From the NCBI GenBank assembly GCA_905478725.1, contig CAJQJT010000039.1, positions 1-13,139 on the forward strand: a DNA stretch of 13,139 nucleotides, given 5' to 3'. Source of the DNA: an uncultured Pseudomonadales bacterium. GTDB taxonomy: Bacteria; Pseudomonadota; Gammaproteobacteria; Pseudomonadales; Porticoccaceae. The position numbers and the translations under genes were made by a program. Shown piece by piece: positions 1 through 8,589 of the stretch. Every line of letters begins with the position of its first letter. Position 1 is the first letter of the stretch. A model generated the notes under the pieces. The model was given only the letters and a program-made list of their open reading frames with translations, searched no databases and was not told where the DNA came from.

Positions 1-1752
1 TTCACGACCGCAGCCGCGCTGACCCGCGTCCGGCTGGGGTGAGGCATCACGGGCTTCGAGCTCCGTAACATCACCGATAAATTGCAACTCGCCGGTGACC
101 GCATTAACCCGAATCACATCGCCATTGATCACCTTGGCCAAGACACCGCCATTGGCTGCTTCAGGCACCAGATGAATTGCCGCTGGCACCTTGCCCGATG
201 CGCCAGACATACGGCCATCAGTAACCAGTGCAACCTTGTAACCCTTATCTTGCAGAATACCGAGCATCGGCGTCAGTTTGTGCAGCTCTGGCATACCCAA
301 CGCTTTGGGACCCTGAAAACGCACAACCACAACGCAATCACGATTCAACTGACCAGACTCAAACAGAGCCGCCAGATCATCCTGAGCGTCAATCACTACA
401 GCAGGTGCTTCAACAATCTGATGCTCTGCAGCAACGGCAGACACTTTGATCACACCGCGACCGAGGTTACCCTTTAACAGTCTCAAGCCGCCCTCAGGGG
501 AAAAAGCCTTGTCCACTGTGGTCAGTACTTCAAGATCCAGAGGTATTATGGGTGACTCATGCCACACCACTTTGTCGTTATCCAAGAACGCTTGCTGAGT
601 GAAGTCACCAAAATCGACGCCCCAAGAGGTCTTGGCATCGGCGTGCATAAAGCCGCCGCCCAACAGCTGACGGAACATGCAGCTAGTGCCGCCGGCAGCG
701 TGAAAATGATTCACATCGGCATGACCATTGGGATAGACCTTGGCTAATAATGGCACTGCCGCAGATAGCTCAGAGATATCATCCCAATTGAGGATAATAC
801 CTGCAGCTCGGGCGATTGCCACAAGGTGCATGGTGTGATTGGTTGACCCGCCAGAAGCTAAGAGTGCAATAGTGGCGTTGACCATGCTGCGCTCATCGAC
901 GACTTCACCCACCGGACGATAGTCATTGCCCAGAGCAGTAATCCGTGCCATTTGGTGACAGGTCTCAACCGTGAGCTTATCGCGCAGTGGATTAGATGGA
1001 TTGACAAAGGAGCTGCCTGGCAGCTGCAAGCCCATGGCTTCAAGAACCACCTGGTTGCTATTAGCCGTGCCATAAAAGGTACAGGTACCGGCGCTGTGAT
1101 AAGAATCAGACTCTGCCTGCAACAATTCTTCGCGATCAATTTTGCCTTCGGCAAACAGCTGGCGAATGCGCTGCTTCTCTTTATTGGGTAAGCCTGACTC
1201 CATTGGACCAGCGGGAACAAACAGCGCTGGCAAATAGCCAAAGCTGAGCACGCCCATCAATAGTCCAGGAACAATTTTATCGCAGATGCCCAGAGCCAAT
1301 ACGCCATCAAACATCTGATGCGACAGCGACATGGCGGTGCACTGAGCGATCAAGTCACGACTCAGCAGACTCAACTCCATACCGTCTTGACCCTGAGTAA
1401 CACCGTCGCACATAGCGGGAACGCCGCCGGCAACCTGTGCTGTACAACCGATATCGCGCATCGCCTGCTTGATCTTGTCCGGGTAGACCGCGTAGGGCTG
1501 GTGGGCCGAAAGCATGTCGTTGTAAGAAGTGACGATGGCGATATTGCTGGCTTCCATCAGTCGCAGACTATTCTTGTCGTCTTCACCGCAGGCAGCAAAA
1601 CCGTGAGCCAGATTGCCGCAACTTAACTTGCCACGCTCAGGTCGATTACTCTTGTCTTCTTTAACTTGACGCAAATAATCAGCTCTCAGGCTACTACTGC
1701 GTTCGATGATGCGCTGAGTGACTTCAGCAACTGTGGTATTTAACTGGACCAT
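1..1752 (-). CDS. edd: 6-phosphogluconate dehydratase (Entner-Doudoroff), 3'-truncated by window edge
   Basis: Dehydrates 6-phosphogluconate to 2-keto-3-deoxy-6-phosphogluconate (KDPG) in the cytoplasm, the first committed Entner-Doudoroff step. I translated all 584 codons by hand from the ATG at 1752 to the window edge and found no internal stop. The protein belongs to the IlvD/EDD family and aligns throughout with E. coli Edd (about 600 aa), so only about 20 C-terminal residues are missing. The [4Fe-4S] ligand cysteines are visible as C157 (GICDK) and C224 (AGTC), matching E. coli C154 and C221. Other family stretches are [11 protein letters not shown] (45-55), [20 protein letters not shown] (109-128), GTANSNQ (228-234), [11 protein letters not shown] (300-310) and [13 protein letters not shown] near residue 510. 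The start at 1752 follows a GCGGAG ribosome-binding site; an in-frame ATG at 1779 would add nine residues. It is divergent from pgi and probably controlled by HexR. Identity is very secure. Confidence 0.97.
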   Translation of the reverse strand, partial: MVQLNTTVAEVTQRIIERSSSLRADYLRQVKEDKSNRPERGKLSCGNLAHGFAACGEDDKNSLRLMEASNIAIVTSYNDMLSAHQPYAVYPDKIKQAMRDIGCTAQVAGGVPAMCDGVTQGQDGMELSLLSRDLIAQCTAMSLSHQMFDGVLALGICDKIVPGLLMGVLSFGYLPALFVPAGPMESGLPNKEKQRIRQLFAEGKIDREELLQAESDSYHSAGTCTFYGTANSNQVVLEAMGLQLPGSSFVNPSNPLRDKLTVETCHQMARITALGNDYRPVGEVVDERSMVNATIALLASGGSTNHTMHLVAIARAAGIILNWDDISELSAAVPLLAKVYPNGHADVNHFHAAGGTSCMFRQLLGGGFMHADAKTSWGVDFGDFTQQAFLDNDKVVWHESPIIPLDLEVLTTVDKAFSPEGGLRLLKGNLGRGVIKVSAVAAEHQIVEAPAVVIDAQDDLAALFESGQLNRDCVVVVRFQGPKALGMPELHKLTPMLGILQDKGYKVALVTDGRMSGASGKVPAAIHLVPEAANGGVLAKVINGDVIRVNAVTGELQFIGDVTELEARDASPQPDAGQRGCGRE

Positions 1753-1794
1753 AGCGACTCCGCTTAATAGCGGCTCCATGTAGATTAGCTGCGA

Positions 1795-1800
1795 ATTGTA
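1795..1800 (-). promoter_or_regulatory. Candidate edd -10 box
   Basis: On the minus strand TACAAT (1800-1795) matches the sigma70 -10 consensus at five of six positions and would start transcription about 36 nt before the edd ATG. The matching -35 (about 1822-1817, TGGTTA with a 16-bp spacer) is poor, so this promoter would need help or sit under strong regulation. It is embedded in the first HexR-like palindrome, which suits repression. Weak evidence. Confidence 0.3.
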
Positions 1801-1811
1801 ACAAAATTACG
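1797..1811. promoter_or_regulatory. HexR-like operator, edd-proximal
   Basis: The sequence TGTAACAAAATTACG is a 15-bp imperfect palindrome. It matches the known gammaproteobacterial HexR consensus (TGTAAT-AAA-ATTACA type) at all but two positions. HexR is an RpiR-family repressor of central carbon genes, including edd, that is released by KDPG. The site lies 45 bp upstream of the edd start codon and overlaps a possible edd -10 box (TACAAT on the minus strand, 1800-1795). It also covers the -35 position of the candidate pgi promoter. Operator function is inferred from the motif and its gene context. Confidence 0.6.
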
Positions 1812-1831
1812 GAATTTAACCAGACTCAATG

Positions 1832-1837
1832 TATAAT
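1832..1837 (+). promoter_or_regulatory. Candidate pgi -10 box (TATAAT)
   Basis: A perfect TATAAT faces pgi, about 212 bases before its start codon, and lies between the two HexR-like palindromes. The hexamer at the -35 position with 17-bp spacing (1809-1814, ACGGAA) is poor. If it is used, the leader would be about 200 nt and would carry the hairpin and the 11-bp repeats. The assignment rests on the -10 match and position only. Confidence 0.33.
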
Positions 1838-1849
1838 TCGACGAAATAT

Positions 1850-1864
1850 CGTAATTTTATTACA
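1850..1864. promoter_or_regulatory. HexR-like operator, pgi-proximal
   Basis: The sequence CGTAATTTTATTACA is a palindrome differing at only its first base from the HexR consensus form TGTAATTTTATTACA. Its centre (1857) is 53 bp from that of the first site (1804), about five helical turns, so two bound dimers would sit on the same DNA face. It falls just downstream of where transcription from the TATAAT at 1832 would begin, a classic repressing position. The motif is seen directly; binding is inferred. Confidence 0.68.
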
Positions 1865-1929
1865 TTTAAGATTTGTTGCGGCAGTGCCGTTTTAAATAGG
1901 CTATTGTGGCGACAACCTCCCTATAGGAC

Positions 1930-1945
1930 GGCATCAAAAGATGCC
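1930..1945 (+). other. Small hairpin in the pgi leader
   Basis: GGCATC-AAAA-GATGCC forms a perfect six-base-pair stem with an A-rich tetraloop, 105-120 bases before the pgi start. It has no following T tract, so it is not an intrinsic terminator. It may be a leader RNA structure or a DNA-binding dyad. The structure is clear in sequence; a function is not. Confidence 0.4.
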
Positions 1946-1946
1946 C

Positions 1947-2001
1947 CTAGCTGAGCTCTAGGTGAACTCTAGCTGAACCCTAGTTTACGCTTTAGCCGAC
2001 A
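1947..2001 (+). repeat. 11-bp tandem repeat in the pgi leader
   Basis: Three good copies of an 11-bp unit lie head to tail: CTAGCTGAGCT (1947-1957), CTAGGTGAACT (1958-1968) and CTAGCTGAACC (1969-1979). Two decayed units follow, CTAGTTTACGC (1980-1990) and TTTAGCCGACA (1991-2001). The period is close to one DNA helical turn and each good copy begins with the palindrome CTAG. The array lies between the hairpin and the pgi ribosome-binding site, in non-coding sequence. I do not recognise it as a known element. Confidence 0.6.
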
Positions 2002-2049
2002 CCAATTAAACGGCCTATATAGACTAATTAAACACAGGAACTTGGATAG

Positions 2050-3690
2050 ATGACTTCCAGCAGCAAGACCACAAACAAGTACAATCCGACCAGCACCCCA
2101 GCATGGAAAACCCTTGAACAGCAGGCAGAAAAAGCCCAGCAACAAAGTATCAGTGACTTTTTCCTACAGAACCCCCAGCGCAGCAGCCAAATGTCTGTGC
2201 AGAGCGGCGAGCTTTTCCTCGACTATTCCAAGAACCTGGTCTCTGATGAAACTTGGCAGGCACTGCTTGAACTCGCCGCTCAGTCCCCCCTGGAACAGCA
2301 TCGTGCAGACATGTTCTCGGGAGAAAAGATCAATACTACCGAAGGCCGTGCAGTACTTCATGGCGCACTGCGAGCTGAGATTGGCGATCAAACTGTCGCC
2401 TCAGCCGCCGCCGAATCCGATCAGCGTGTTAGCCTGGTCAAACAACAGCTGGCAGACGTCGAGCTGGTCAGCGAGAAAATCCGCAGCGGCCAGTGGCTTG
2501 GCAGCACCGGCAAAGCGATTACCGATGTTATCAATATTGGTATTGGCGGTTCTGACCTGGGCCCCAAATTGGCCTGCAGCGCACTGCAAGAATTTGCCCA
2601 CCCAGATATCAAGCTGCACTTTATCTCCAATGTGGATGGTGCTGAAATTCTGACCATCCTAAAGAAGCTCAATCCAGAGACCACTCTGGTGGCCTTGGCC
2701 AGCAAGACCTTTACCACCCACGAGACATTGCTCAACGCCAAGACCGCTCGCAATTGGTTCGCCGAGACATTGGGACTAGAGAACGCACAAGCTAGCAGCC
2801 ACTTTGTCGGCCTTACCGCCAATCGCGCCAATGCGCTGGCCTATGGCATCCCCGCTGATCAGATTTTGGAGTTTGCCGAATGGGTTGGCGGGCGTTATTC
2901 ACTCTGGTCCAGTATCGGCCTATCTATTGCCATCTCTATTGGCTTTGAGAAGTTTGTCGAGATGCTAGCCGGTGCACGAGAAATGGACCTGCATTTTCAA
3001 CAGGCACCACTGGCAGAGAATATGCCGGTAATTATGGCTCTGCTGGGCATCTGGTATAGCAACTTTCTCGACGCCCAATCCAATGCAGTGATTCCCTACT
3101 GCGAACGGCTACTACTATTACCCTCTTATCTTCAGCAGCTGGATATGGAGAGCAACGGTAAGTCGACAACCCTCGATGGCGAGTCAATTGATTATCAAAC
3201 CGGCGCGATTCTCTGGGGCCAGACTGGCACCAATGGACAGCATGCGTTTTTCCAGCTGTTACATCAGGGCACACGAATGGTGCCCATCGATTTCGTTGCC
3301 GCCGCCGTGGATAATTTGAGCAATGAAGAACATCACCGCGTGCTGCTGGGCAATATGCTGGCTCAGGCATCGGCTCTGATGTGCGGCCAAGAAGCACCGG
3401 AAGGCGAAGCCTACCGATACTATCCTGGCAACAAGCCATCCAATGTGTTGTTGCTCGATCAGCTGTCGCCAAAGAATTTTGGTGCACTGATCGCACTCTA
3501 TGAACACAAGGTATTTGTTCAGGGCAGTATTTGGAATATTAATTCGTTCGATCAGTGGGGTGTCGAGCTGGGCAAGAAAATGGCCAATCAGTTGTTGGCT
3601 TCAGACACCGCCTCTGATTCTGAGCATCCTGCGGAATTAGATCCTTCCACCACAGCGCTGTTTGCCCACATTATGAAGTGCCAAGAGTAA
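2050..3690 (+). CDS. pgi: Glucose-6-phosphate isomerase
   Basis: Interconverts glucose 6-phosphate and fructose 6-phosphate in the cytoplasm (546 aa; E. coli Pgi is 549). Two SIS folds are indicated by GIGGSDLGP (164-172), the phosphate-binding SKTFTTHET (218-226) and VGGRYSLWSS (279-288, the first PGI family signature). The active-site residues are E367 in MESNGKS, H398 in NGQHAFFQLLHQGT and K509 in GVELGKK, equivalent to E. coli E355, H386 and K514. The second PGI signature region (GALIALYEHKVFVQGSIWN) is intact. Compared with E. coli, the N-terminus is about eight residues longer and a loop before the C-terminal signature is shorter, as in many other gammaproteobacterial forms. The ATG at 2050 follows AGGA at 2036-2039. 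In an Entner-Doudoroff organism this enzyme often runs toward glucose 6-phosphate to feed edd. It is divergent from edd with shared HexR-like sites. Confidence 0.97.
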   Translation: MTSSSKTTNKYNPTSTPAWKTLEQQAEKAQQQSISDFFLQNPQRSSQMSVQSGELFLDYSKNLVSDETWQALLELAAQSPLEQHRADMFSGEKINTTEGRAVLHGALRAEIGDQTVASAAAESDQRVSLVKQQLADVELVSEKIRSGQWLGSTGKAITDVINIGIGGSDLGPKLACSALQEFAHPDIKLHFISNVDGAEILTILKKLNPETTLVALASKTFTTHETLLNAKTARNWFAETLGLENAQASSHFVGLTANRANALAYGIPADQILEFAEWVGGRYSLWSSIGLSIAISIGFEKFVEMLAGAREMDLHFQQAPLAENMPVIMALLGIWYSNFLDAQSNAVIPYCERLLLLPSYLQQLDMESNGKSTTLDGESIDYQTGAILWGQTGTNGQHAFFQLLHQGTRMVPIDFVAAAVDNLSNEEHHRVLLGNMLAQASALMCGQEAPEGEAYRYYPGNKPSNVLLLDQLSPKNFGALIALYEHKVFVQGSIWNINSFDQWGVELGKKMANQLLASDTASDSEHPAELDPSTTALFAHIMKCQE

Positions 3691-3702
3691 CGGCTATAGA
3701 TT

Positions 3703-3729
3703 GAGTTGCGCTAGATGCGCAGCTCTTTT
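3703..3729 (+). terminator. Intrinsic terminator of pgi, inside the ispH 3' end
   Basis: On the plus strand GAGTTGCGC (3703-3711) pairs with GCGCAGCTC (3717-3725) around the loop TAGAT, giving nine pairs of which one is G-U, followed by TTTT. This is a plausible rho-independent terminator 12 bases after the pgi stop codon. The 3' arm, loop and T run are also the last codons and stop of the convergent ispH gene. On the minus strand the wobble becomes a C-A mismatch and no T run follows, so it should act mainly on pgi transcripts. Confidence 0.6.
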
Positions 3730-4646
3730 GGCAGGGAAAAAGTAACATCTTCAACCACGCCGCTCAGCTCTTGAGGGGCGTTGGCACCCAGCTCTACCAG
3801 ACGCGCAATGACATCTCGCACCAGCACATCCGGTGCCGATGCACCGGCGGTAATACCAATAGCCTTACTCTGCTTCAGCCATTCAGTATTGATATCTTCA
3901 GGACCATCAATCAGATAAGCCGTGCAACCACAGCGCTCCGCCAACTCACGGAGGCGATTGGAGTTGGAGCTAGCAACAGAACCCACCACCAGAATTAAAT
4001 CAGACTCCATGGCTAACTGCTTAACCGCATCCTGACGGTTTTGCGTGGCGTAACAGATGTCGTCTTTTCGCGGCCCTTGAATAGCGGGGAATTTCTGGCG
4101 CAGAGCGTCTATCACTTTAGCCGTATCATCCATAGACAATGTAGTCTGGGTGACAAAGGCCAGTTTAGAGGGATCTTTCACCTCAAGTTTCGCCACATCA
4201 GTCTCGTCTTCAACCAGATAGATATTGCCACCCTTGGAGTAGTCATACTGACCCATGGTGCCTTCCACTTCCGGGTGACCGGCGTGGCCAATCAATACAG
4301 ACTCCATGCCCTCTAAGCTATATTTAGACACTTCCATATGCACCTTGGTGACCAATGGGCAGGTAGCATCAAAGACTTTAAGGCTGCGACGGCGGGCTTC
4401 ATCTTGAACCGCTAAGGAAACACCGTGAGCACTGAAGATAACAATCACATCATCGGGAATTTCATCTAGCTCATCGACAAACACGGCGCCGCGATTGCGC
4501 AAATCATCGACAACAAATTTATTGTGTACCACTTCATGGCGCACATAGATCGGCGCACCAAAAACTTCCAGAGCGCGATTCACGATATCAATGGCACGAT
4601 CAACGCCGGCGCAAAAACCCCTCGGGTTGGCTAGCTTGATATCCAT
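3711..4646 (-). CDS. ispH: 4-hydroxy-3-methylbut-2-enyl diphosphate reductase
   Basis: Last step of the MEP pathway: reduces HMBPP to isopentenyl and dimethylallyl diphosphate using a [4Fe-4S] cluster (also called LytB). It is 311 aa, close to E. coli IspH (316). The three cluster cysteines are C12 ([11 protein letters not shown]), C96 (DATCPLV) and C198 ([11 protein letters not shown]). Substrate and catalytic residues are visible as H41 (EVVHNKFV), H74 (SAHGVS), H124 and E126 ([10 protein letters not shown]), T168 (FVTQTTLS), the SSNSN stretch (226-230) and S270 (AGASAP). The ATG shares one base with the fkpB stop (TAATG), so the two are very likely translationally coupled. It is the last gene of the minus-strand cluster and converges with pgi across a 20-base gap. 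Confidence 0.97.
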   Translation of the reverse strand: MDIKLANPRGFCAGVDRAIDIVNRALEVFGAPIYVRHEVVHNKFVVDDLRNRGAVFVDELDEIPDDVIVIFSAHGVSLAVQDEARRRSLKVFDATCPLVTKVHMEVSKYSLEGMESVLIGHAGHPEVEGTMGQYDYSKGGNIYLVEDETDVAKLEVKDPSKLAFVTQTTLSMDDTAKVIDALRQKFPAIQGPRKDDICYATQNRQDAVKQLAMESDLILVVGSVASSNSNRLRELAERCGCTAYLIDGPEDINTEWLKQSKAIGITAGASAPDVLVRDVIARLVELGANAPQELSGVVEDVTFSLPKELRI

Positions 4647-5086
4647 TAGTGCAGGTTCTCCGGAACAACGCCGAGAATTTTTACCTGGAAGACAATATTC
4701 TTACCGGCTAATGGATGGTTAAAATCTACCATCACTTCGCCGTCGACTATATCGGTAATCACACCTGGCAGCTCACCGTCGCCGTTCTGAAACGAGAACA
4801 TGGCACCGATCTCAATCTCCAGTTCGATAAAATTATCCATGGCCACAGCCTGAACATTTTGCTCGTTGTGCTGACCAAAGGCCTTTTCCGGTGGCACTAA
4901 AAATTCCTGCTCATCGGTGGCTCTCAGGCCAAACAATGTCTCTTCAAAACCAGGTAGCAGACTGCCGTCGCCAATTGAAAAAGTCGCCGGCTTACCTTCA
5001 AAATTCGAATCCACTACAGCACCATCCTCTAGTGCCAGGGAAAAATGCAACGTAACAGTGGTGCCTGTATCTATGGGTATACTCAT
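4646..5086 (-). CDS. fkpB: FKBP-type peptidyl-prolyl cis-trans isomerase, SlpA-like
   Basis: Cytoplasmic proline isomerase and chaperone of the SlpA/FkpB group (146 aa; E. coli FkpB is 149). The N-terminal FKBP half reads [23 protein letters not shown], then [16 protein letters not shown] (39-54), with LVPPEKAFG (63-71) closing the active-site region. A flap (IF) domain is inserted at about residues 72-118. The chain then returns to the FKBP core with [10 protein letters not shown] (120-129) and a final strand FQVKILGV. No signal peptide is seen, in keeping with a cytoplasmic protein. It lies 38 bases downstream of lspA and overlaps ispH by one base. The ribosome-binding site is weak. Position between lspA and ispH is the conserved gammaproteobacterial arrangement. 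Confidence 0.95.
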   Translation of the reverse strand: MSIPIDTGTTVTLHFSLALEDGAVVDSNFEGKPATFSIGDGSLLPGFEETLFGLRATDEQEFLVPPEKAFGQHNEQNVQAVAMDNFIELEIEIGAMFSFQNGDGELPGVITDIVDGEVMVDFNHPLAGKNIVFQVKILGVVPENLH

Positions 5087-5124
5087 ATCTAAAACTCGTA
5101 AAAATTTTGAATTATTGGGTCTAA

Positions 5125-5685
5125 CTACTTCTTATCTGGAATCACTACCGGGGCTTCAGCGGAATCCTCTGTCTCACTTGCGGACTGAAAAAACAGCCCA
5201 TCAATAATAATCAATACAGCGCCAACAGAGATTGCCATGTCCGCCACATTAAAGGCGGCGAAGTGCCAATTGGCCCAATGGAAGTCGAGAAAATCTACCA
5301 CGTATCCGAGAGTTAATCGGTCATAGAGATTGCCCAGTGCGCCGCCCAATATTAGCGACAGTGCCAATGCCTCAAGTACGCGCTGGCGAGGTAAACGGGT
5401 CAACCAGACTGCAATGATCAAACTGACCACAATAGAGATAATGCTAAACAACCAGCGCTGCCAGCCACCTGCATCGCTGAGAAAACTAAAGGCCGCGCCC
5501 TCATTGTGAGCGCGCACCAGATTAAAGATGCCATTGACATAGAGACTCTGACCAAGACTAAACTCCGCCATGATCCACAGCTTAGTCAGCTGATCCAGCA
5601 GCAGTATGCTTGCCGCTAGGGCAAACCATTTTAGCCAGGGCAGCGTTTTAACTGGTGCTTTAACTGGTACTTTAAGCTTAGGCAT
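5125..5685 (-). CDS. lspA: Lipoprotein signal peptidase (signal peptidase II)
   Basis: Inner-membrane aspartyl protease that cleaves the signal peptide of diacylglyceryl prolipoproteins ahead of the lipobox cysteine. From the ATG at 5685 it is 186 aa, slightly longer than E. coli LspA (164) because of a basic N-terminal tail ([13 protein letters not shown]) and an acidic C-terminal tail. Four membrane segments are apparent at about 18-36, 76-95, 103-121 and 145-168. Family boxes are [11 protein letters not shown] (27-37), [19 protein letters not shown] (60-78), [11 protein letters not shown] (114-124), VVDFLDF (129-135) and FNVADMAIS (145-153). The catalytic aspartates are D131 and D149, spaced as in E. 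coli. The start overlaps the ileS stop by eight bases (ATGCCTAA), suggesting translational coupling. An in-frame GTG at 5700 would add five residues and is less likely. Confidence 0.95.
   Translation of the reverse strand: MPKLKVPVKAPVKTLPWLKWFALAASILLLDQLTKLWIMAEFSLGQSLYVNGIFNLVRAHNEGAAFSFLSDAGGWQRWLFSIISIVVSLIIAVWLTRLPRQRVLEALALSLILGGALGNLYDRLTLGYVVDFLDFHWANWHFAAFNVADMAISVGAVLIIIDGLFFQSASETEDSAEAPVVIPDKK
5647..5670 (-). repeat. 12-bp tandem duplication inside lspA
   Basis: Two adjacent 12-bp units (TTTAACTGGTGC at 5647-5658 and TTTAACTGGTAC at 5659-5670, plus-strand reading) differ at one base. They encode a repeated V/A-P-V-K in the N-terminal cytoplasmic tail of LspA. In-frame duplication in a tail that varies in the family is probably neutral. 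Confidence 0.55.
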
Positions 5686-8500
5686 AGTGACGTGTCTCAC
5701 CCGTATCAGAGAGATTAGTCACGCAGCGACCACAGATTTCCAAGTGCTCTGCATGGCTTCCCACATCTTCAATAAAGTGCCAGCAACGAACACATTTCTC
5801 GGCGCTAGAACGCTGCAGGCCAACTTTTAAACCTTCCAGCATAGACCCATTAGCACCGACGCCCTCTTCCAGAGGCAGCAAGGTTGCCTTCGAGGTGATG
5901 GTGACAAAGCGCAACTCATCACCCAGTTTGGCCAATGATTGGTGTAATTCAGGTCCAGCATAAAGTTGGATATCCGCACCCAGAGAGCCTTTTACTACAC
6001 CCTGATTGCGCTGATCTTCAATCACCTTATTGATCGCTTCTTTAGCCTGCATAATCGCAGCCCAATCAGCGGGGCTAATATCATCGCCGCCAGACAGACG
6101 CGGTAGCGAATACCACTCAGCAATAAACACAGAAGACTCGCGCTCGCCTGGCATAAAGCCCCAGAGTTCACTGGCGGTAAAGCTCAGAATCGGCGCGATC
6201 CATCGAGTAAAGGCTTCGGCAATATGATGCAGAGCGGTCTGCGCAGAACGGCGTGCCAGACTATTTTCTGGACAGGTGTAGATGCGGTCTTTAATGATAT
6301 CCAGATAGAAACCACCCATATCGCGGACACAAAAATTGTGTAGCTTTTGATAGATCAGGTGAAACTGAAACTCATCATAGGCAGTGATAATTTCTTCCTG
6401 CAAACCCGCTGCGCAATCCACCGCCCAGCGATCCAGCGCCAACATGTCCTCATGGGCAACTCCATGCTCGGTGGGATCAAAGCCATCGATATTGGAGAGG
6501 AAATAACGTGCAGTGTTGCGAATCCGACGGTAGGAATCACCGGCGCGACTCAAAATCTCATCCGAGACCGTCATCTCGCTACTAAAGTCAGCCGAGGCAA
6601 TCCACAGACGCAACACATCGGCGCCCATCTCATTGATGACTTTTTGCGGGGAAATTACATTGCCGATGGACTTGGACATCTTGCGACCATGTTCATCAAC
6701 GGTGAAGCCGTGGGTCAGCACGGCCTTGTAAGGGGCTGTGCCATTGATCGCGATAGCGGTCTTCAATGACGACTGAAACCAGCCACGGTGTTGATCTGAG
6801 CCCTCGAGGTAAAGATCTGCAGGATAGCGCAGCTCTTGCCGGGCGTTGATCACGGATTCATGGGTAACACCGGAGTCAAACCACACATCCAGAGTGTCAG
6901 TCACTTTTTGGTAGTCGGCGATATCTTCGCCAATCAGCTCGGCAGCTTCAAGTTCAAACCAGGCTTCAATGCCATGCTCTTCAACTCGCAGGGCAACCTG
7001 CTCAATCAGCTGTGGCGTATTCGGGTGCAACTCGCCGCTCTGCTTGTGAACAAACAGTGCGATAGGAACGCCCCAGGTACGCTGGCGAGAAATACACCAG
7101 TCTGGACTATTATCGAGCATGCCTTCGATACGCGCTTGGCCCCAATCTGGGTGCCAGCTAACGCCTTTAACCGCGGCCTTAGCCTTGGCTAGCAAGCCGT
7201 TTTTATCCATGGAGATAAACCACTGCGGTGTAGCGCGATAAATCAACGGGGTTTTGGTGCGCCAACAGTGGGCGTAACTGTGAACAAATTGGCCGCAGCT
7301 GAGCAGACGTTTGCCCTCGCGCAGAACCTCCAAAACCGAGTCATCGACTTTGTACACATGTTGCCCTGCAAAGAGCTCGACATCATCGGCATAGAGGCCG
7401 TTATCCAAAATATAATTTAAGGTGCCAATGCCATATTGCTTGGCGACGACGAAATCTTCCATGCCGTGATCTGGTGCCGTGTGCACACAGCCAGTACCGG
7501 CATCGGTGGTCACATGCTCACCGAGCAGCACAGGAATGTCGCGCTCATAGAACGGGTGACGGGCAATAATATTTTCTAATTCTTGGCCCTGACAGCTAGC
7601 AAGCTGCTGATAGTCTTCAATCTCAAGACGCTGCATCACTGATTCCAGCAGCAGCTGTGAACAGATCAGACGCTGGGGTCCATTCTCGCCATTGGTCTGC
7701 ACCAGCACATAGTCAACATCGGCACCCACAGAAATCGCCTGGCTGCTGGGCAGCGTCCAGGGTGTCGTGGTCCAGATCAACATATTGATCTCGCCTTCGC
7801 CAGGCAGACCGCCAAATGCGCTGGAGACTTTATCCAACTGCACGGCGTCGGTTACGGCATAGGCGACGTCGATGGTGTAAGAGGTTTTGTCCTGATATTC
7901 CACTTCTGCTTCAGCCAGAGCTGAACCGCCCACTACACTCCAATAAACCGGCTTGTAGCCTTTCACCAGATGGCCGTTGGCGGCAATTTTTCCCAGTGCG
8001 CGAATGGTGTCCGCTTCCACCTGATAATTCATTGTCAGGTAGGGACGTTCCCAATCACCAAAGATGCCGAGACGCACAAAACCCTGACGCTGGCCTTCGA
8101 CCTGCTTCATGGCATATTCGCGACACTTTTTGCGGAAGGTGGAGTACTCGACTTTGACGCCGGCTTTACCAATCTTCTTTTCTACGTTGTGTTCAATGGG
8201 CAGACCGTGACAATCCCAACCGGGAATATAAGGCGCATCAAAGCCGCTCATGGTGCGCGCTTTAACGATAATATCTTTAAGGGTTTTGTTTACCGCATGA
8301 CCCAGGTGAATCTCGCCGTTGGCGTAAGGAGGGCCATCGTGAAGAATATACTGTTCGCGGCCAGCGCGGGCCTCGCGAATCTGCTGATAGAGATTGCTGT
8401 CCTGCCATTCTTTTAACATTCCCGGCTCCCGCTGGGCCAGATTGGCGCGCATGGGGAAGGCTGTCTTGGGCAGGTTCAGTGTTGCTTTGTAATCAGTCAT
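5678..8500 (-). CDS. ileS: Isoleucyl-tRNA synthetase
   Basis: Class Ia aminoacyl-tRNA synthetase that charges tRNA-Ile and edits misactivated valine (940 aa; E. coli IleS is 938). The ATP-binding HIGH motif appears as HLGH (65-68) in [18 protein letters not shown], and the KMSKS loop is exact at 607-611 ([11 protein letters not shown]). Between them lies the CP1 editing domain, with [13 protein letters not shown] and [16 protein letters not shown]. The C-terminus carries a four-cysteine zinc site, C903, C906, C923 and C926 (CVRCWHF and CGRC), as in the bacterial type 1 enzyme. These features mark the ordinary housekeeping form and not the eukaryote-like mupirocin-resistant type. It lies 89 bases downstream of ribF and overlaps lspA by eight bases. 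Confidence 0.98.
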   Translation of the reverse strand: MTDYKATLNLPKTAFPMRANLAQREPGMLKEWQDSNLYQQIREARAGREQYILHDGPPYANGEIHLGHAVNKTLKDIIVKARTMSGFDAPYIPGWDCHGLPIEHNVEKKIGKAGVKVEYSTFRKKCREYAMKQVEGQRQGFVRLGIFGDWERPYLTMNYQVEADTIRALGKIAANGHLVKGYKPVYWSVVGGSALAEAEVEYQDKTSYTIDVAYAVTDAVQLDKVSSAFGGLPGEGEINMLIWTTTPWTLPSSQAISVGADVDYVLVQTNGENGPQRLICSQLLLESVMQRLEIEDYQQLASCQGQELENIIARHPFYERDIPVLLGEHVTTDAGTGCVHTAPDHGMEDFVVAKQYGIGTLNYILDNGLYADDVELFAGQHVYKVDDSVLEVLREGKRLLSCGQFVHSYAHCWRTKTPLIYRATPQWFISMDKNGLLAKAKAAVKGVSWHPDWGQARIEGMLDNSPDWCISRQRTWGVPIALFVHKQSGELHPNTPQLIEQVALRVEEHGIEAWFELEAAELIGEDIADYQKVTDTLDVWFDSGVTHESVINARQELRYPADLYLEGSDQHRGWFQSSLKTAIAINGTAPYKAVLTHGFTVDEHGRKMSKSIGNVISPQKVINEMGADVLRLWIASADFSSEMTVSDEILSRAGDSYRRIRNTARYFLSNIDGFDPTEHGVAHEDMLALDRWAVDCAAGLQEEIITAYDEFQFHLIYQKLHNFCVRDMGGFYLDIIKDRIYTCPENSLARRSAQTALHHIAEAFTRWIAPILSFTASELWGFMPGERESSVFIAEWYSLPRLSGGDDISPADWAAIMQAKEAINKVIEDQRNQGVVKGSLGADIQLYAGPELHQSLAKLGDELRFVTITSKATLLPLEEGVGANGSMLEGLKVGLQRSSAEKCVRCWHFIEDVGSHAEHLEICGRCVTNLSDTGETRHYA

Positions 8501-8589
8501 TGGTTTCTTTGTTTGACCACAGTGGCCAACCCTATATCAGTTTATTGTTTTGTAAAGTGTCTGGCCCAAGCTCTTCTGTAACGCCGAGG

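Noticed and set aside
858..1241. 127-aa minus-strand open frame inside edd
   Set aside because: It lies in another frame of the same strand as the fully intact edd reading frame and has no family features; a shadow.
1873..1907. Second pgi promoter using TTGTTG near 1873
   Set aside because: No acceptable -10 lies at 16-18 bp; the nearest candidates need spacers of 13 or 20 bp.
3032..3496. 154-aa minus-strand open frame inside pgi
   Set aside because: Antisense to the well-supported active-site region of pgi, with no recognisable domain or ribosome-binding site.
8501..8589. Possible riboswitch or T-box-like leader before ileS
   Set aside because: The gap is only 89 bases, contains no strong hairpin plus T run, and T-box control of ileS is not expected in gammaproteobacteria. 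No convincing -10/-35 pair was found either.
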